The notes under the pieces were generated by a model, which saw only the letters and a list, made by a program, of their open reading frames with translations, was not told the origin of the DNA and made no database searches. Positions 1-6,016 of a DNA stretch of 6,016 nucleotides are shown here, in pieces (the first letter of the stretch is position 1; the number at the start of each line of letters is the position of its first letter). This DNA comes from an uncultured Porphyromonadaceae bacterium (GTDB lineage: Bacteria; Bacteroidota; Bacteroidia; Bacteroidales; Muribaculaceae), in contig USGZ01000119.1 in NCBI GenBank assembly GCA_900554265.1, positions 1-6,016 of the forward strand, written 5' to 3'. Made by a program: the position numbers and the translations under genes.

Positions 1-189
1 GAGCCGATGCCGGAGCGCTATAAGCCCTTCGGGCACGATTTCGAGCTCTGTGCCGAAGGGCGCCTGCTGGTGATTTCGCCCTCGGATATCAGCGCCGGTC
101 GCACCCGAAGTACTCCCCTTACCCGCGCGGATTGCCTAGCTATGAATAAGTTGGCGGAAGAGCTCGCCTCCGGCAACTTTAGCAGATAA
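1..189 (+). CDS. C-terminal fragment of a possible DprA-like (SLOG/Rossmann) protein
   Basis: The reading frame is open from the left edge, so this is the 3' end of a longer gene; the ATG at 7 is probably internal. About 62 residues are visible before the TAA at 187-189. The stretch CAEGRLLVISPSD, about 20 residues, then PLTRADCLAMNKLAEELA resembles the end of the DprA/Smf Rossmann domain, where a glycine-rich 'G-LLISE-PPG' segment is followed by 'FPRRNRIIAGLS'. Here TRADCLAMNKLA would take the place of RRNRIIAGL. DprA loads RecA on incoming single-stranded DNA, but SLOG proteins have other roles, so function is not assigned. The protein stops right after this helix, so it would lack any C-terminal winged helix. 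It converges with yifB. That it is coding is fairly sure (in-frame to the edge, no competing minus-strand gene); the family call rests on a by-eye alignment of one segment and is weak. Confidence 0.5.
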   Translation, partial: EPMPERYKPFGHDFELCAEGRLLVISPSDISAGRTRSTPLTRADCLAMNKLAEELASGNFSR

Positions 190-203
190 GTAATTTCCGT
201 CCT

Positions 204-229
204 GTTATCAGGCGAGCTCGCCTGATAAC
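204..229. terminator. Perfect 26-bp palindrome between convergent genes, likely bidirectional terminator
   Basis: The arms GTTATCAGGCGAG and CTCGCCTGATAAC are exact reverse complements with no spacer. As RNA this would fold on either strand as an 11-bp stem closed by an AGCU loop. It lies 14 bp after the stop of the plus-strand gene and 53 bp beyond the stop of yifB, which is where a shared terminator for two convergent genes is expected. No T-run follows directly on either strand; on the plus strand five Ts occur at 244-248, about 14 bases past the stem. It may therefore be an atypical terminator, an mRNA 3'-end stabiliser, or a protein-binding dyad. Confidence 0.6.
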
Positions 230-282
230 TCAACTATAAATGCTTTTTCTACGGGGCGCCGGATTCCGGGCCGAGCTTTCTT

Positions 283-1887
283 TTACCTTGGTGTCAGGGT
301 TACGGAGCCCCAGGTGCTGCGGTCGAGGCTGCGGTAGCCTATGGCTTCCTGGAGGTGAGCCGGGCGGATGTCTGGGCTGCCGTCGAGGTCGGCTATGGTC
401 CGGGCTACCTTGAGGATGCGGTCGTAGGCGCGGGCGCTCATGTCGAATTTGGTCATGGCGCGGCGCAGGATTTCAAGGCTCTGCGGGTCGAGTCGGCAGT
501 ATTTTTCCATCAGCCGCGAGTTGAGCTGCGCGTTGCAGTGAATCGAGGGCTCGTCGGCATAGCGGGCCGTCTGGATGGCACGGGCACGGACCACACGTGC
601 TCGGATTTCGGCACTGCTTTCGCCTTCGGGGCGTCCGGTGAGTTTGTCGAACTCGACAGGCAGGACGGGTACCTGGAGGTCGATGCGGTCCATCAACGGG
701 CCCGAAATGCGGTTCATGTAGCGCGAAACGGCGCCCGGCAGGCAGGTGCAGGGCCGAGTCGGGTGGCCGTAGTAGCCGCAGGGGCAGGGGTTCATGCTCG
801 CCACGAGCATGAAGCTCGCCGGATAGTCGACCTGATACTTCGCGCGCGAAACGCTTATATGCCTGTCCTCCAATGGCTGGCGCAGTACTTCGAGCACCTG
901 GCGCGGAAATTCCGGAAATTCATCGAGAAAGAGTATTCCGTTGTGGGCCAGCGAAATTTCGCCCGGGCGCGGGTTAGTGCCGCCGCCTACCATGGCCACT
1001 GGGCTCAGCGTATGGTGAGGCGAGCGGAAGGGGCGCACGGTCATCAGGCGCGTGCCGCGCTTGAGCTTCCCTGCGACGGAATGTATCTTGGTGGTTTCCA
1101 GGGCTTCGCCGAGGGTCAGCGGCGGCATGATTGTCGGCAGGCGCTTGGCGAGCATGCTCTTGCCTGAGCCCGGCGAACCGATAAGTAATATGTTGTGGCC
1201 GCCGGCGCAGGCCACCTCGAAGGCGCGCTTTACGCTTTCCTGGCCGCGCACTTCGTTGAAATCCATGTCGTAGCGGACCTGGGCGGCGGCGAATTCCGCG
1301 CGGGTGTCGACGGCGGTAGGCCTCATCGTCGGCTTTCCGGAGAGGAAGTCCAGAACCTGGCGGAGGGTCGACGCGCCGTAGACTTCCAGACGGTTGACAA
1401 CGGCGGCTTCCTCGACGTTTGCCTCCGGCACGATTATGCCCTTGAAGCCTTTGGCACGGGCCTCGATGGCCATAGGCAGCACGCCTGACACAGGCATGAT
1501 GCCACCGTCGAGCGACAGTTCTCCTACTATCATGTACCGGTCCAGCTCCGGGGCCTCGACCAGCCCGCAGGCCACGATGGTAGTCACGGCAATCGGCAGG
1601 TCGAAGGCGGCTCCTTCCTTCTTGACGTCGGCAGGCGCCAGATTGATGGTAACTTTCTGATGCCCGGTGTTGTAGCCGCTCTGTCTCATGGCCGAATAGA
1701 CGCGCTCATGGCTTTCCTTGACAGCCGTGTCCGGCAGTCCGACGATGCAGTCCGAAATATTCTTCGAAACCACCGTCTCGACGGTAATCACGATAGCGTC
1801 GATGCCCTGGATCGAGGCCGCATAGCCCTTCACAAGCCTTCCGGCCTTGTTGCGGTCCTGAGACTTGAGCGGTTTTTCCGGATTCAT
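283..1887 (-). CDS. yifB: YifB/ComM family Mg-chelatase-like AAA+ ATPase
   Basis: Complete 534-residue member of the YifB/ComM family, cytosolic AAA+ proteins related to the magnesium chelatase ChlI subunit. ComM homologues form hexameric helicases that drive branch migration during natural transformation; the role of Bacteroidota members is less certain. The N-terminal ChlI-like domain (about 24-180) contains VGLPDTAVKESHERV and INLAPADVKKEG. The AAA+ core has Walker A GSPGSGKS at 237-244, the family block RPFRSPHHTLSPVAMVGGG near 285-303, Walker B ILFLDE at 318-323, and sensor-1 MNPCPCG with Cys368, Cys370, Cys380 and Cys382 forming the conserved cysteine cluster. GPLMDRID carries a likely arginine finger (Arg401), and the C-terminal lid has SARAYDRILKVARTIADL. 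The usual length is about 510; the excess is partly a 17-20 residue N-terminal tail (MNPEKPLKSQDRNKAGR) before the conserved LVKGYAASIQGIDA. A GTG at codon 19 (first base 1833) is an alternative start. It lies 57 bp after the BI-1 gene. Confidence 0.95.
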   Translation of the reverse strand: MNPEKPLKSQDRNKAGRLVKGYAASIQGIDAIVITVETVVSKNISDCIVGLPDTAVKESHERVYSAMRQSGYNTGHQKVTINLAPADVKKEGAAFDLPIAVTTIVACGLVEAPELDRYMIVGELSLDGGIMPVSGVLPMAIEARAKGFKGIIVPEANVEEAAVVNRLEVYGASTLRQVLDFLSGKPTMRPTAVDTRAEFAAAQVRYDMDFNEVRGQESVKRAFEVACAGGHNILLIGSPGSGKSMLAKRLPTIMPPLTLGEALETTKIHSVAGKLKRGTRLMTVRPFRSPHHTLSPVAMVGGGTNPRPGEISLAHNGILFLDEFPEFPRQVLEVLRQPLEDRHISVSRAKYQVDYPASFMLVASMNPCPCGYYGHPTRPCTCLPGAVSRYMNRISGPLMDRIDLQVPVLPVEFDKLTGRPEGESSAEIRARVVRARAIQTARYADEPSIHCNAQLNSRLMEKYCRLDPQSLEILRRAMTKFDMSARAYDRILKVARTIADLDGSPDIRPAHLQEAIGYRSLDRSTWGSVTLTPR

Positions 1888-1922
1888 GATAATGTAGGTT
1901 TTAAGTTATTTGTTTTCAGCAG

Positions 1923-1936
1923 GGAGCTTCAGCTCC
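1923..1936 (-). other. Small hairpin in the BI-1/yifB gap
   Basis: On the minus strand GGAGC and GCTCC flank a TGAA loop, giving a compact 5-bp GC-rich stem 8 bases after the BI-1 stop codon. No T-run follows; the next bases are CTGCTGAAAACAAATAAC. It is too short for a confident terminator. It could protect the 3' end of the BI-1 message or partly attenuate read-through into yifB. Confidence 0.3.
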
Positions 1937-1944
1937 GCCGGGGG

Positions 1945-2664
1945 TCAGTCGTTGTTGTTGCCGAAGAGGCGCAGGAGCATCAGGAAGAGGTTGATGAAGT
2001 CCAGGTAGAGGTTCAGGGCGCCGATGGTGGCCAGGCGGCCGGAGTATTCGGCGGGGGCCATGGCGGCCATGGTCTTTACCTGCTGGGTGTCCCAGGCGGT
2101 GAGGCCTACGAAGATGAATACGCCGACGATGGATATTATCCAGTCGAGGGCGTTGTTGCTCAGGAAGATATTGACTACCATCGCGATAATCAGGCCGAAC
2201 AGGGCCATGGTCAGGAAAGAGCCTATCTTGCTGAGGTCGCGGTCGGTGAAATAGCCGTATACGCTCATGGCGCCGAAGGTGCCGGCGGTGATGAAGAATG
2301 TCTTGACGATTGCCGCCGGAGCGTAGGCCATGAATATGGTGGTGAACATCAGGCCGTTGATTACGGCGAAGAGGTAGAAGAGGAGTGTGGCGGTGGCGTT
2401 GCTCATGCGGGTGAGGGCGCCGGAAAAACCGATTACGATGCCGAACTCGGCGATTACGTATACCCACATTATCCAGGTATGGCCGATCAGGAAGGCCTTG
2501 TAGGCGTCGGAGCCGGCGCAGAAGAGAGCCGTAAGGGCTGTTACGATGAGCGCCAGGGTCATTTTGAGGTAGACCTTGCGCATGGTGGTGTTTACGAGCT
2601 GGAGGGTGCCGGCGCCGTTGCCACGCTGCTGCATGTAGGGGTCGTTGTAGTTTTGCTGATACAT
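1945..2664 (-). CDS. Bax inhibitor-1 (BI-1/YccA/YetJ) family membrane protein
   Basis: Complete 239-residue inner-membrane protein of the Bax inhibitor-1 family, within the usual 220-240 residue range. After a polar Gln/Asn/Tyr-rich tail (1-20) come hydrophobic segments at roughly 34-51, 61-80, 91-112, 117-137, 146-168, 174-190 and 211-234, matching the seven-helix fold. Family hallmarks are TAWDTQQ with Asp192 and LNLYLDFINLFLMLLRLFG with Asp222. These correspond by position to the di-aspartyl pair that gates pH-sensitive calcium leak in Bacillus subtilis YetJ (Asp171/Asp195). The loop between them is somewhat longer here, as in many Gram-negative relatives. Other members (YccA) bind the FtsH protease. 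In this organism a role in cation balance or membrane stress is inference only. The ATG at 2664 has no clear Shine-Dalgarno sequence. The gene lies 58 bp after argS and 57 bp before yifB, all on the same strand, so read-through transcription is likely. Confidence 0.93.
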   Translation of the reverse strand: MYQQNYNDPYMQQRGNGAGTLQLVNTTMRKVYLKMTLALIVTALTALFCAGSDAYKAFLIGHTWIMWVYVIAEFGIVIGFSGALTRMSNATATLLFYLFAVINGLMFTTIFMAYAPAAIVKTFFITAGTFGAMSVYGYFTDRDLSKIGSFLTMALFGLIIAMVVNIFLSNNALDWIISIVGVFIFVGLTAWDTQQVKTMAAMAPAEYSGRLATIGALNLYLDFINLFLMLLRLFGNNND

Positions 2665-2722
2665 TTTCGGTTCTGTTGGTGAATGTTGAGAGAGTTGATT
2701 TTTTATATTAACGCGCGGGGAC

Positions 2723-4516
2723 TTACATCCGTTCGGGCACGTTGATTCCCAGGAGACCCATGGCGGTCCTGACGGTACGGGCTGTAGCGTCCGAGAGAGC
2801 CAGGCGCAGGGAGCGCACGGCGGGGTCTTCCTCCTTGAGGATTGAGTAGTCGTGGTAGAACTGGTTGTATTTCTTGACCAGCTCGTAGGTGTAGTTGGCG
2901 ATAAGGGCCGGGGAGAAGGCGCGTCCTGCCTCGGCGACGGTGGCGGGGAAGTCGCTCAGGGTCTGGATGAGGTCCGACTCCTTGTCGTTGGGCACCACGG
3001 CAGAGTAGTCGACGGGCTTGAAGCCCTCGGCCTCGGAGCGGCGGAGGACAGAGCGGATGCGTGCGTAGGTGTACTGGATGAAGGGTCCGGTGTTTCCGTT
3101 GAAGTCGATGGATTCCTTGGGGTTGAACACCATGTTCTTACGCGGGTCGACCTTGAGGAGGAAGTACTTGAGGGCGCCCATGCCGACGGTTTCGGCGATT
3201 GCGGCGATTTCCTTGTCGTCCAGGCCGTCGAGCTTGCCGAGCTGTCCGCTGACTTCGAGGGCGGTGCGCTTCATTTCCTCCATGAGGTCGTCGGCGTCGA
3301 CCACGGTACCCTCGCGGCTCTTCATCTTGCCTTCGGGGAGCTCGACCATGCCGTAGCTGAAGTGGACGAGGTCCTTGCCCCACTTGAAGCCGAGGCGGTC
3401 GAGGAGGATGGAGAGAACCTGGAAGTGGTAGTTCTGCTCGTTGCCGACCACGTAGATCATGCGGTCGATGGGGTAGTCGTCGAAGCGCTGCTTGGCGGTG
3501 CCGATGTCCTGGGTCATGTAGACGGATGTGCCGTCGCTGCGCAGGAGGAGCTTCTGGTCGAGGCCCTCGTCGGTGAGGTCGGCCCATACGGAGCCGTCGT
3601 CCTTGCGGAACAGCAGGCCCTTTTCGAGACCTTCGAGCACTTTCTTCTTGCCGTCCAGGTAGGTCTGGCTCTCGTAGTATATCTTGTCGAAGCCGACGCC
3701 CATGCGGCGGTAGCTCTCGTCGAAGCCGGCGTAGACCCAGCTGTTCATCATCGCCCAGAGGCGGCGCACTTCCTCGTCGCCGGCCTCCCACTTGCGGAGC
3801 ATCTCGCGGGCTTCGGCCATCAGGGTGCTGGCGGCTTCGGCCTGGTCCTTGTCCATTCCGGGGTTGGCGGCCATGATGGCGGCGGTCTCTTCCTTGAGCT
3901 TGCTGCTGAAGGCCACGTAGCAGTCGCCTACGAGGTGGTCGCCCTTTACGCCGAGGTCCTCGGGGGTCTTGCCGTCGAACCATTTCTGCCATGCGAGCAT
4001 GCTCTTGCAGATATGGATGCCGCGGTCGTTGACGATGTTGGTCTTCACCACCTTGTTGCCGCAGGCGGCCAGGATGTTGGAGAGGCTGCTGCCCAGGAGG
4101 ATGTTGCGCAGGTGGCCCAGGTGCAGGGGCTTGTTGGTGTTGGGGCTGGAGTATTCGACCATCACCAGGGGGCTGTCCGCCCCGGCCTCGGTGATTCCGA
4201 AATTGGAATCGGCCTCGATGCCGCGGAGCACGCCGTTCCAGAACAGGGGCTGCACTTCGATGTTGAGGAAGCCTTTGACTACGTTGAAGTCGGCCACGGC
4301 GGGCTCGTTGAGAACCAGCCAGTCGCCGATTTCCTTGCCGAGGGCTTCGGGGCTCTTGCGGGCCATTTTAACCCAGGGGAAGACAACGATGGTGAGATTG
4401 CCGCGGAATTCCTTGCGTGTGGCCTGGGGCACGATGGTCGTCGGGTCGGCGTTGATGTCGTAGAGTGCGGTCAGGGCTTTGGCTACGGCCGCGGATATGG
4501 TTTTGTCAATGGACAT
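2723..4516 (-). CDS. argS: Arginine--tRNA ligase (arginyl-tRNA synthetase)
   Basis: Complete 597-residue class I aminoacyl-tRNA synthetase that attaches arginine to tRNA-Arg in the cytosol using ATP. The N-terminal tRNA-contacting (Add-1) domain spans about 1-90. The catalytic Rossmann core begins with VEYSSPNTNKPLHLGHLRN, whose HLGH at 132-135 is the HIGH signature. SVYMTQDIGTAKQRF (331-345) and YVVGNEQNYHFQVL (355-368) are conserved ArgS blocks. The second ATP-binding loop is KMKSREG at 397-403, a variant of KMSKS that I recall from Bacteroidota and other lineages. The DALR anticodon-binding domain begins near FIQYTYARIRSVLRR (479-493) and ends with the typical GLLGINVPERM, so the C-terminus is intact. 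The length is normal. The ATG at 4516 gives the expected MSIDKTI start, without a visible ribosome binding site. It starts 19 bp after the manC stop, suggesting cotranscription. Confidence 0.98.
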   Translation of the reverse strand: MSIDKTISAAVAKALTALYDINADPTTIVPQATRKEFRGNLTIVVFPWVKMARKSPEALGKEIGDWLVLNEPAVADFNVVKGFLNIEVQPLFWNGVLRGIEADSNFGITEAGADSPLVMVEYSSPNTNKPLHLGHLRNILLGSSLSNILAACGNKVVKTNIVNDRGIHICKSMLAWQKWFDGKTPEDLGVKGDHLVGDCYVAFSSKLKEETAAIMAANPGMDKDQAEAASTLMAEAREMLRKWEAGDEEVRRLWAMMNSWVYAGFDESYRRMGVGFDKIYYESQTYLDGKKKVLEGLEKGLLFRKDDGSVWADLTDEGLDQKLLLRSDGTSVYMTQDIGTAKQRFDDYPIDRMIYVVGNEQNYHFQVLSILLDRLGFKWGKDLVHFSYGMVELPEGKMKSREGTVVDADDLMEEMKRTALEVSGQLGKLDGLDDKEIAAIAETVGMGALKYFLLKVDPRKNMVFNPKESIDFNGNTGPFIQYTYARIRSVLRRSEAEGFKPVDYSAVVPNDKESDLIQTLSDFPATVAEAGRAFSPALIANYTYELVKKYNQFYHDYSILKEEDPAVRSLRLALSDATARTVRTAMGLLGINVPERM

Positions 4517-4535
4517 ATTTAGCTGTGTTTTAGAG

Positions 4536-5627
4536 TTATTCGTATTTGTCGCCGAACTTGAGCCTGGCGTCGGTAACCATCTGCTTGATTTTCTGCTCGC
4601 GGCTCTTGGGGCAGATCAGCAGCACGCCGTCGGCATCGGCGATTATATAATCCTCGAGGCCGTCGGCGACGACGAGCTTCTCGCCGCGCACGGCGAAGAT
4701 ATTGCCGTGGCAGTTGTAGGCCAGCACGTTGCATGTCTGGGTCACGTTGGCGTCGCTGTTCTTGGGCGAGAGGTCGTAGAGCGCGCTCCAGGTGCCGACG
4801 TCGCTCCAGCCGAAGTCGACAGTCTCGACGTAGACGTTGCCGGCGCGTTCCATTACGGCGAAGTCGATGGATATGCTCATGCAGCCGGGGAATTTCCCGT
4901 TGATGAAGGCGCGCTCGCGGTCGACGCGCAGGAAATCGTCGCGGTCGGCGCTGTCGAACACTCCGGCGATGTCCGGGGCGCACGCGCGCATGGCTTCCTG
5001 GATGCTGCGGCAGCTCCAAAGGAAGATGCCCGAGTTCCAGAAGAATTCCCCGGAGGAGAGGAATACCTTGGCCAGCTCGAGGTCAGGTTTCTCGGTGAAA
5101 GTCTTGACTTTGGAGATGCGCGCTCCGGCGCTTTCGCCTATCTGGATGTAGCCGTAGCCGGTTTCGGGGCGCGTGGGCTTGATGCCGAGGGTCAGCAGGG
5201 CGTCGTGGGTCTCGACAAAGTCGAAGCCGGTGAGTATGCTTTCCTCGAAACGGGCTTCGTTGGTGATCAGATGGTCCGCCGGGGCTACAATCAGGCTGGC
5301 CTCGGGGTCGCGCGCGGCGATGTGCCATGCGGCCCAGGCGATGCAGGGCGCCGTGTTGCGGCGCGCGGGCTCGAGAAGTATCTGTTCTGCCGTCAGTTCG
5401 GGCAGCTGTTCGCGAACCAGCGAGTCGTAGCGCTCGTTGGTCATAACAAGTATGTTCTTCACCGGCACCAGGCGGCTGATGCGGTCGAAGCTCATCTGCA
5501 GCAAGGTGCGGCCCGTTCCGAGGAAGTCGAGGAACTGCTTGGGCAGGCGGGCGCGGCTGTAAGGCCAGAAGCGGCTGCCTATGCCGCCGCACATGATTAC
5601 GCAATATCTGTGTTCTCTTTTGTCCAT
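4536..5627 (-). CDS. manC: Mannose-1-phosphate guanylyltransferase
   Basis: Single-domain enzyme of 363 residues that makes GDP-mannose from mannose 1-phosphate and GTP, the donor for mannosylated glycans and precursor of GDP-fucose. The nucleotidyltransferase signature GGIGSRFWP (14-22) is followed by LPKQF (28-32). Further motifs are EPARRNTAP (86-94), APADH (115-119), FTEKP (177-181), FFWNSGIF (195-202), IDFAVMER (253-260) and FGWSDVGTW (272-280). It lacks the C-terminal phosphomannose isomerase domain of the ~480-residue bifunctional form, so the isomerase must be encoded elsewhere. The frame is open up to an ATG at 5690, but I place the start at 5627 (MDKREHRYCVIMCGG). This matches the usual N-terminus, and the extra 21 residues would be translated from a promoter-like AT-rich stretch. 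It is probably the first gene of a unit continuing into argS, 19 bp downstream. Confidence 0.94.
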   Translation of the reverse strand: MDKREHRYCVIMCGGIGSRFWPYSRARLPKQFLDFLGTGRTLLQMSFDRISRLVPVKNILVMTNERYDSLVREQLPELTAEQILLEPARRNTAPCIAWAAWHIAARDPEASLIVAPADHLITNEARFEESILTGFDFVETHDALLTLGIKPTRPETGYGYIQIGESAGARISKVKTFTEKPDLELAKVFLSSGEFFWNSGIFLWSCRSIQEAMRACAPDIAGVFDSADRDDFLRVDRERAFINGKFPGCMSISIDFAVMERAGNVYVETVDFGWSDVGTWSALYDLSPKNSDANVTQTCNVLAYNCHGNIFAVRGEKLVVADGLEDYIIADADGVLLICPKSREQKIKQMVTDARLKFGDKYE

Positions 5628-5659
5628 GATGGATTGAGGCTTTGTCTGTTTTGGGAACG

Positions 5660-5691
5660 TAAAATTAACAATTTTGCCCCGGATGGCCAAA
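5660..5691 (-). promoter_or_regulatory. Candidate Bacteroidota-type promoter for manC-argS
   Basis: On the minus strand TTTG (5691-5688) is followed by a 20-base spacer and TAATTTTA (5667-5660). The Bacteroides primary-sigma consensus is TTTG near -33 and TAnnTTTG near -7, about 19-21 bases apart. Here the -33 box is exact and the -7 box matches all but its last base. Transcription would begin near 5653, leaving a leader of about 25 bases before the manC ATG at 5627. This is the only close match seen upstream of a minus-strand gene; the gaps before argS, the BI-1 gene and yifB have no TTTG at a fitting distance. Confidence 0.55.
5661..5675. promoter_or_regulatory. AT-rich dyad overlapping the manC -7 box
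   Basis: AAAATT and AATTTT flank the central AAC (plus strand), giving perfect 6-bp arms. The dyad overlaps most of the candidate -7 element and would fit a repressor operator, but in AT-rich promoter DNA such short dyads also arise by chance. No second copy was seen in the window. Confidence 0.25.
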
Positions 5692-5712
5692 TTTCTGGCC
5701 TCATCGGGCTAA
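5685..5712 (-). terminator. Hairpin after the RecD-like helicase, possible weak terminator
   Basis: On the minus strand GGCCA and TGGCC (5700-5696 and 5689-5685) flank a 6-base GAAATT loop. The structure can extend with GAT/ATC and GCCC/GGGC pairs to about 12 bp, interrupted by a two-base bulge on each side; the outer right arm then reaches to about 5676. The sequence that follows (AAAATTGTTAATTTTA) is AT-rich but not a clean T-run. It starts right after the helicase stop codon, and its right arm contains part of the candidate manC -33 box. Confidence 0.4.
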
Positions 5713-6016
5713 TTATTCGGCATTTCGGGGCAATTTGTCGACCATCGCCTCAGGGGGCGACAGCAGGTACAGTCTGGTCCGCGCGCGGGTAACCGCCGTG
5801 TAGAGCCAGCGGTATAGTGCCGGGCCGAGGGCTTCGGGCGGGATGTAGGCCAGGTCGACGAACACGTGCTTCCACTGGCCGCCCTGGGCCTTGTGGCAGG
5901 TCACGGCGTAGGCGTACTTGACCTGCAGGGCGTTCCAGTAGGGGTCGCGGGGCAGCTGGCCCAGGCGCTCGCTGGCCGGAGTGTCGGCGAAACGCTCGTC
6001 GTCGCGAAGGATGCCG
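5713..6016 (-). CDS. RecD-like ATP-dependent DNA helicase, C-terminal fragment
   Basis: The minus-strand frame is open from the right edge of the window to the TAA at 5713-5715, giving the last 100 residues of a superfamily 1 helicase; the rest lies outside. The sequence NALQVKYAYAVTCHKAQGGQW (fragment residues 28-48) is helicase motif V of the RecD/UvrD type, and RWLYTAVTRARTRLYLL (69-85) is motif VI with its conserved arginine (Arg77). Together they identify a UvrD-like C-terminal domain of the RecD class, which unwinds DNA 5' to 3' using ATP. The GTG within the motif V region (5904) is internal, not a start. Whether it belongs to a RecBCD-type complex or is one of the stand-alone RecD-like helicases common in Bacteroidota cannot be told from the fragment; I favour the latter. 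It lies 85 bp upstream of manC. Confidence 0.9.
   Translation of the reverse strand, partial: GILRDDERFADTPASERLGQLPRDPYWNALQVKYAYAVTCHKAQGGQWKHVFVDLAYIPPEALGPALYRWLYTAVTRARTRLYLLSPPEAMVDKLPRNAE

Noticed and set aside
160..223. Direct repeat GAGCTCGCCT at 160-169 and 214-223
   Set aside because: Only 10 bp; the first copy is inside coding sequence and the second is part of the palindrome. Likely chance in GC-rich DNA.
251..275. CCGGA/TCCGG dyad after the yifB stop as a terminator
   Set aside because: Only a one-base centre separates 5-bp arms, flanking bases do not pair, and no T-run follows; the 26-bp palindrome nearby is a much better candidate.
1660..2682. A 340-codon plus-strand frame across the BI-1 gene and the start of yifB
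   Set aside because: It runs over two well-supported minus-strand genes and their intergenic gap, has low-complexity Gly/Glu/Val/Ala composition and no family resemblance.
2665..2722. TAATATAA in the argS/BI-1 gap as a -7 box
   Set aside because: No TTTG lies 19-21 bases upstream and the box matches the consensus poorly; read-through from argS is simpler.
2852..4522. A 556-codon open frame on the plus strand antisense to argS
   Set aside because: Its translation is rich in Val, Ala, Gly, Glu and Leu with no recognisable domain, and it mirrors the codon structure of argS. GC-rich third positions keep antisense frames open; argS is unmistakable on the other strand.
4479..5792. A 437-codon plus-strand frame antisense to manC
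   Set aside because: It is a shadow of manC; the sequence has no domain signature and crosses the manC promoter region and helicase end.

Overview
The window looks like a piece of chromosome from a GC-rich member of the Bacteroidota, probably order Bacteroidales. The protein variants support this: a Bacteroidota-style ArgS with KMKSREG in place of the usual KMSKS loop, a short single-domain ManC, and a RecD-like helicase C-terminus. Start codons lack clear Shine-Dalgarno sequences, and a promoter-like TTTG-N20-TAATTTTA element resembles the Bacteroides -33/-7 consensus. The genus cannot be fixed from the sequence.

Layout: positions 1-189 hold the 3' end of a plus-strand gene whose last ~60 residues resemble the end of a DprA/SLOG Rossmann domain (tentative). 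A 93-base convergent intergenic region follows, carrying a perfect 26-bp palindrome. Everything else lies on the minus strand, read right to left: the 3' end of a RecD-like DNA helicase (5713-6016), manC for mannose-1-phosphate guanylyltransferase (4536-5627), argS for arginyl-tRNA synthetase (2723-4516), a seven-helix Bax inhibitor-1 family membrane protein (1945-2664), and the YifB/ComM AAA+ ATPase (283-1887). No stretch over 300 bases lacks a gene, and no RNA gene, mobile element or CRISPR array was seen.

The minus-strand genes sit 19 to 85 bases apart. The likely transcription unit starts at a promoter candidate just upstream of manC, overlapping a hairpin that may end the helicase transcript. 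manC and argS (19 bp apart) are very likely cotranscribed; the BI-1 gene and yifB, after 57-58 bp gaps, may be read through or have weak promoters of their own.

These are mostly conserved housekeeping genes: GDP-mannose supply, tRNA charging, a membrane cation/stress protein and DNA handling. The one functional theme that might go beyond chance is DNA uptake and recombination: YifB is the ComM family (branch migration in natural transformation), it converges with a possible DprA-like gene, and a RecD-like helicase is nearby. I do not see a convincing undescribed system; the non-coding dyads and the manC promoter region are the best leads.
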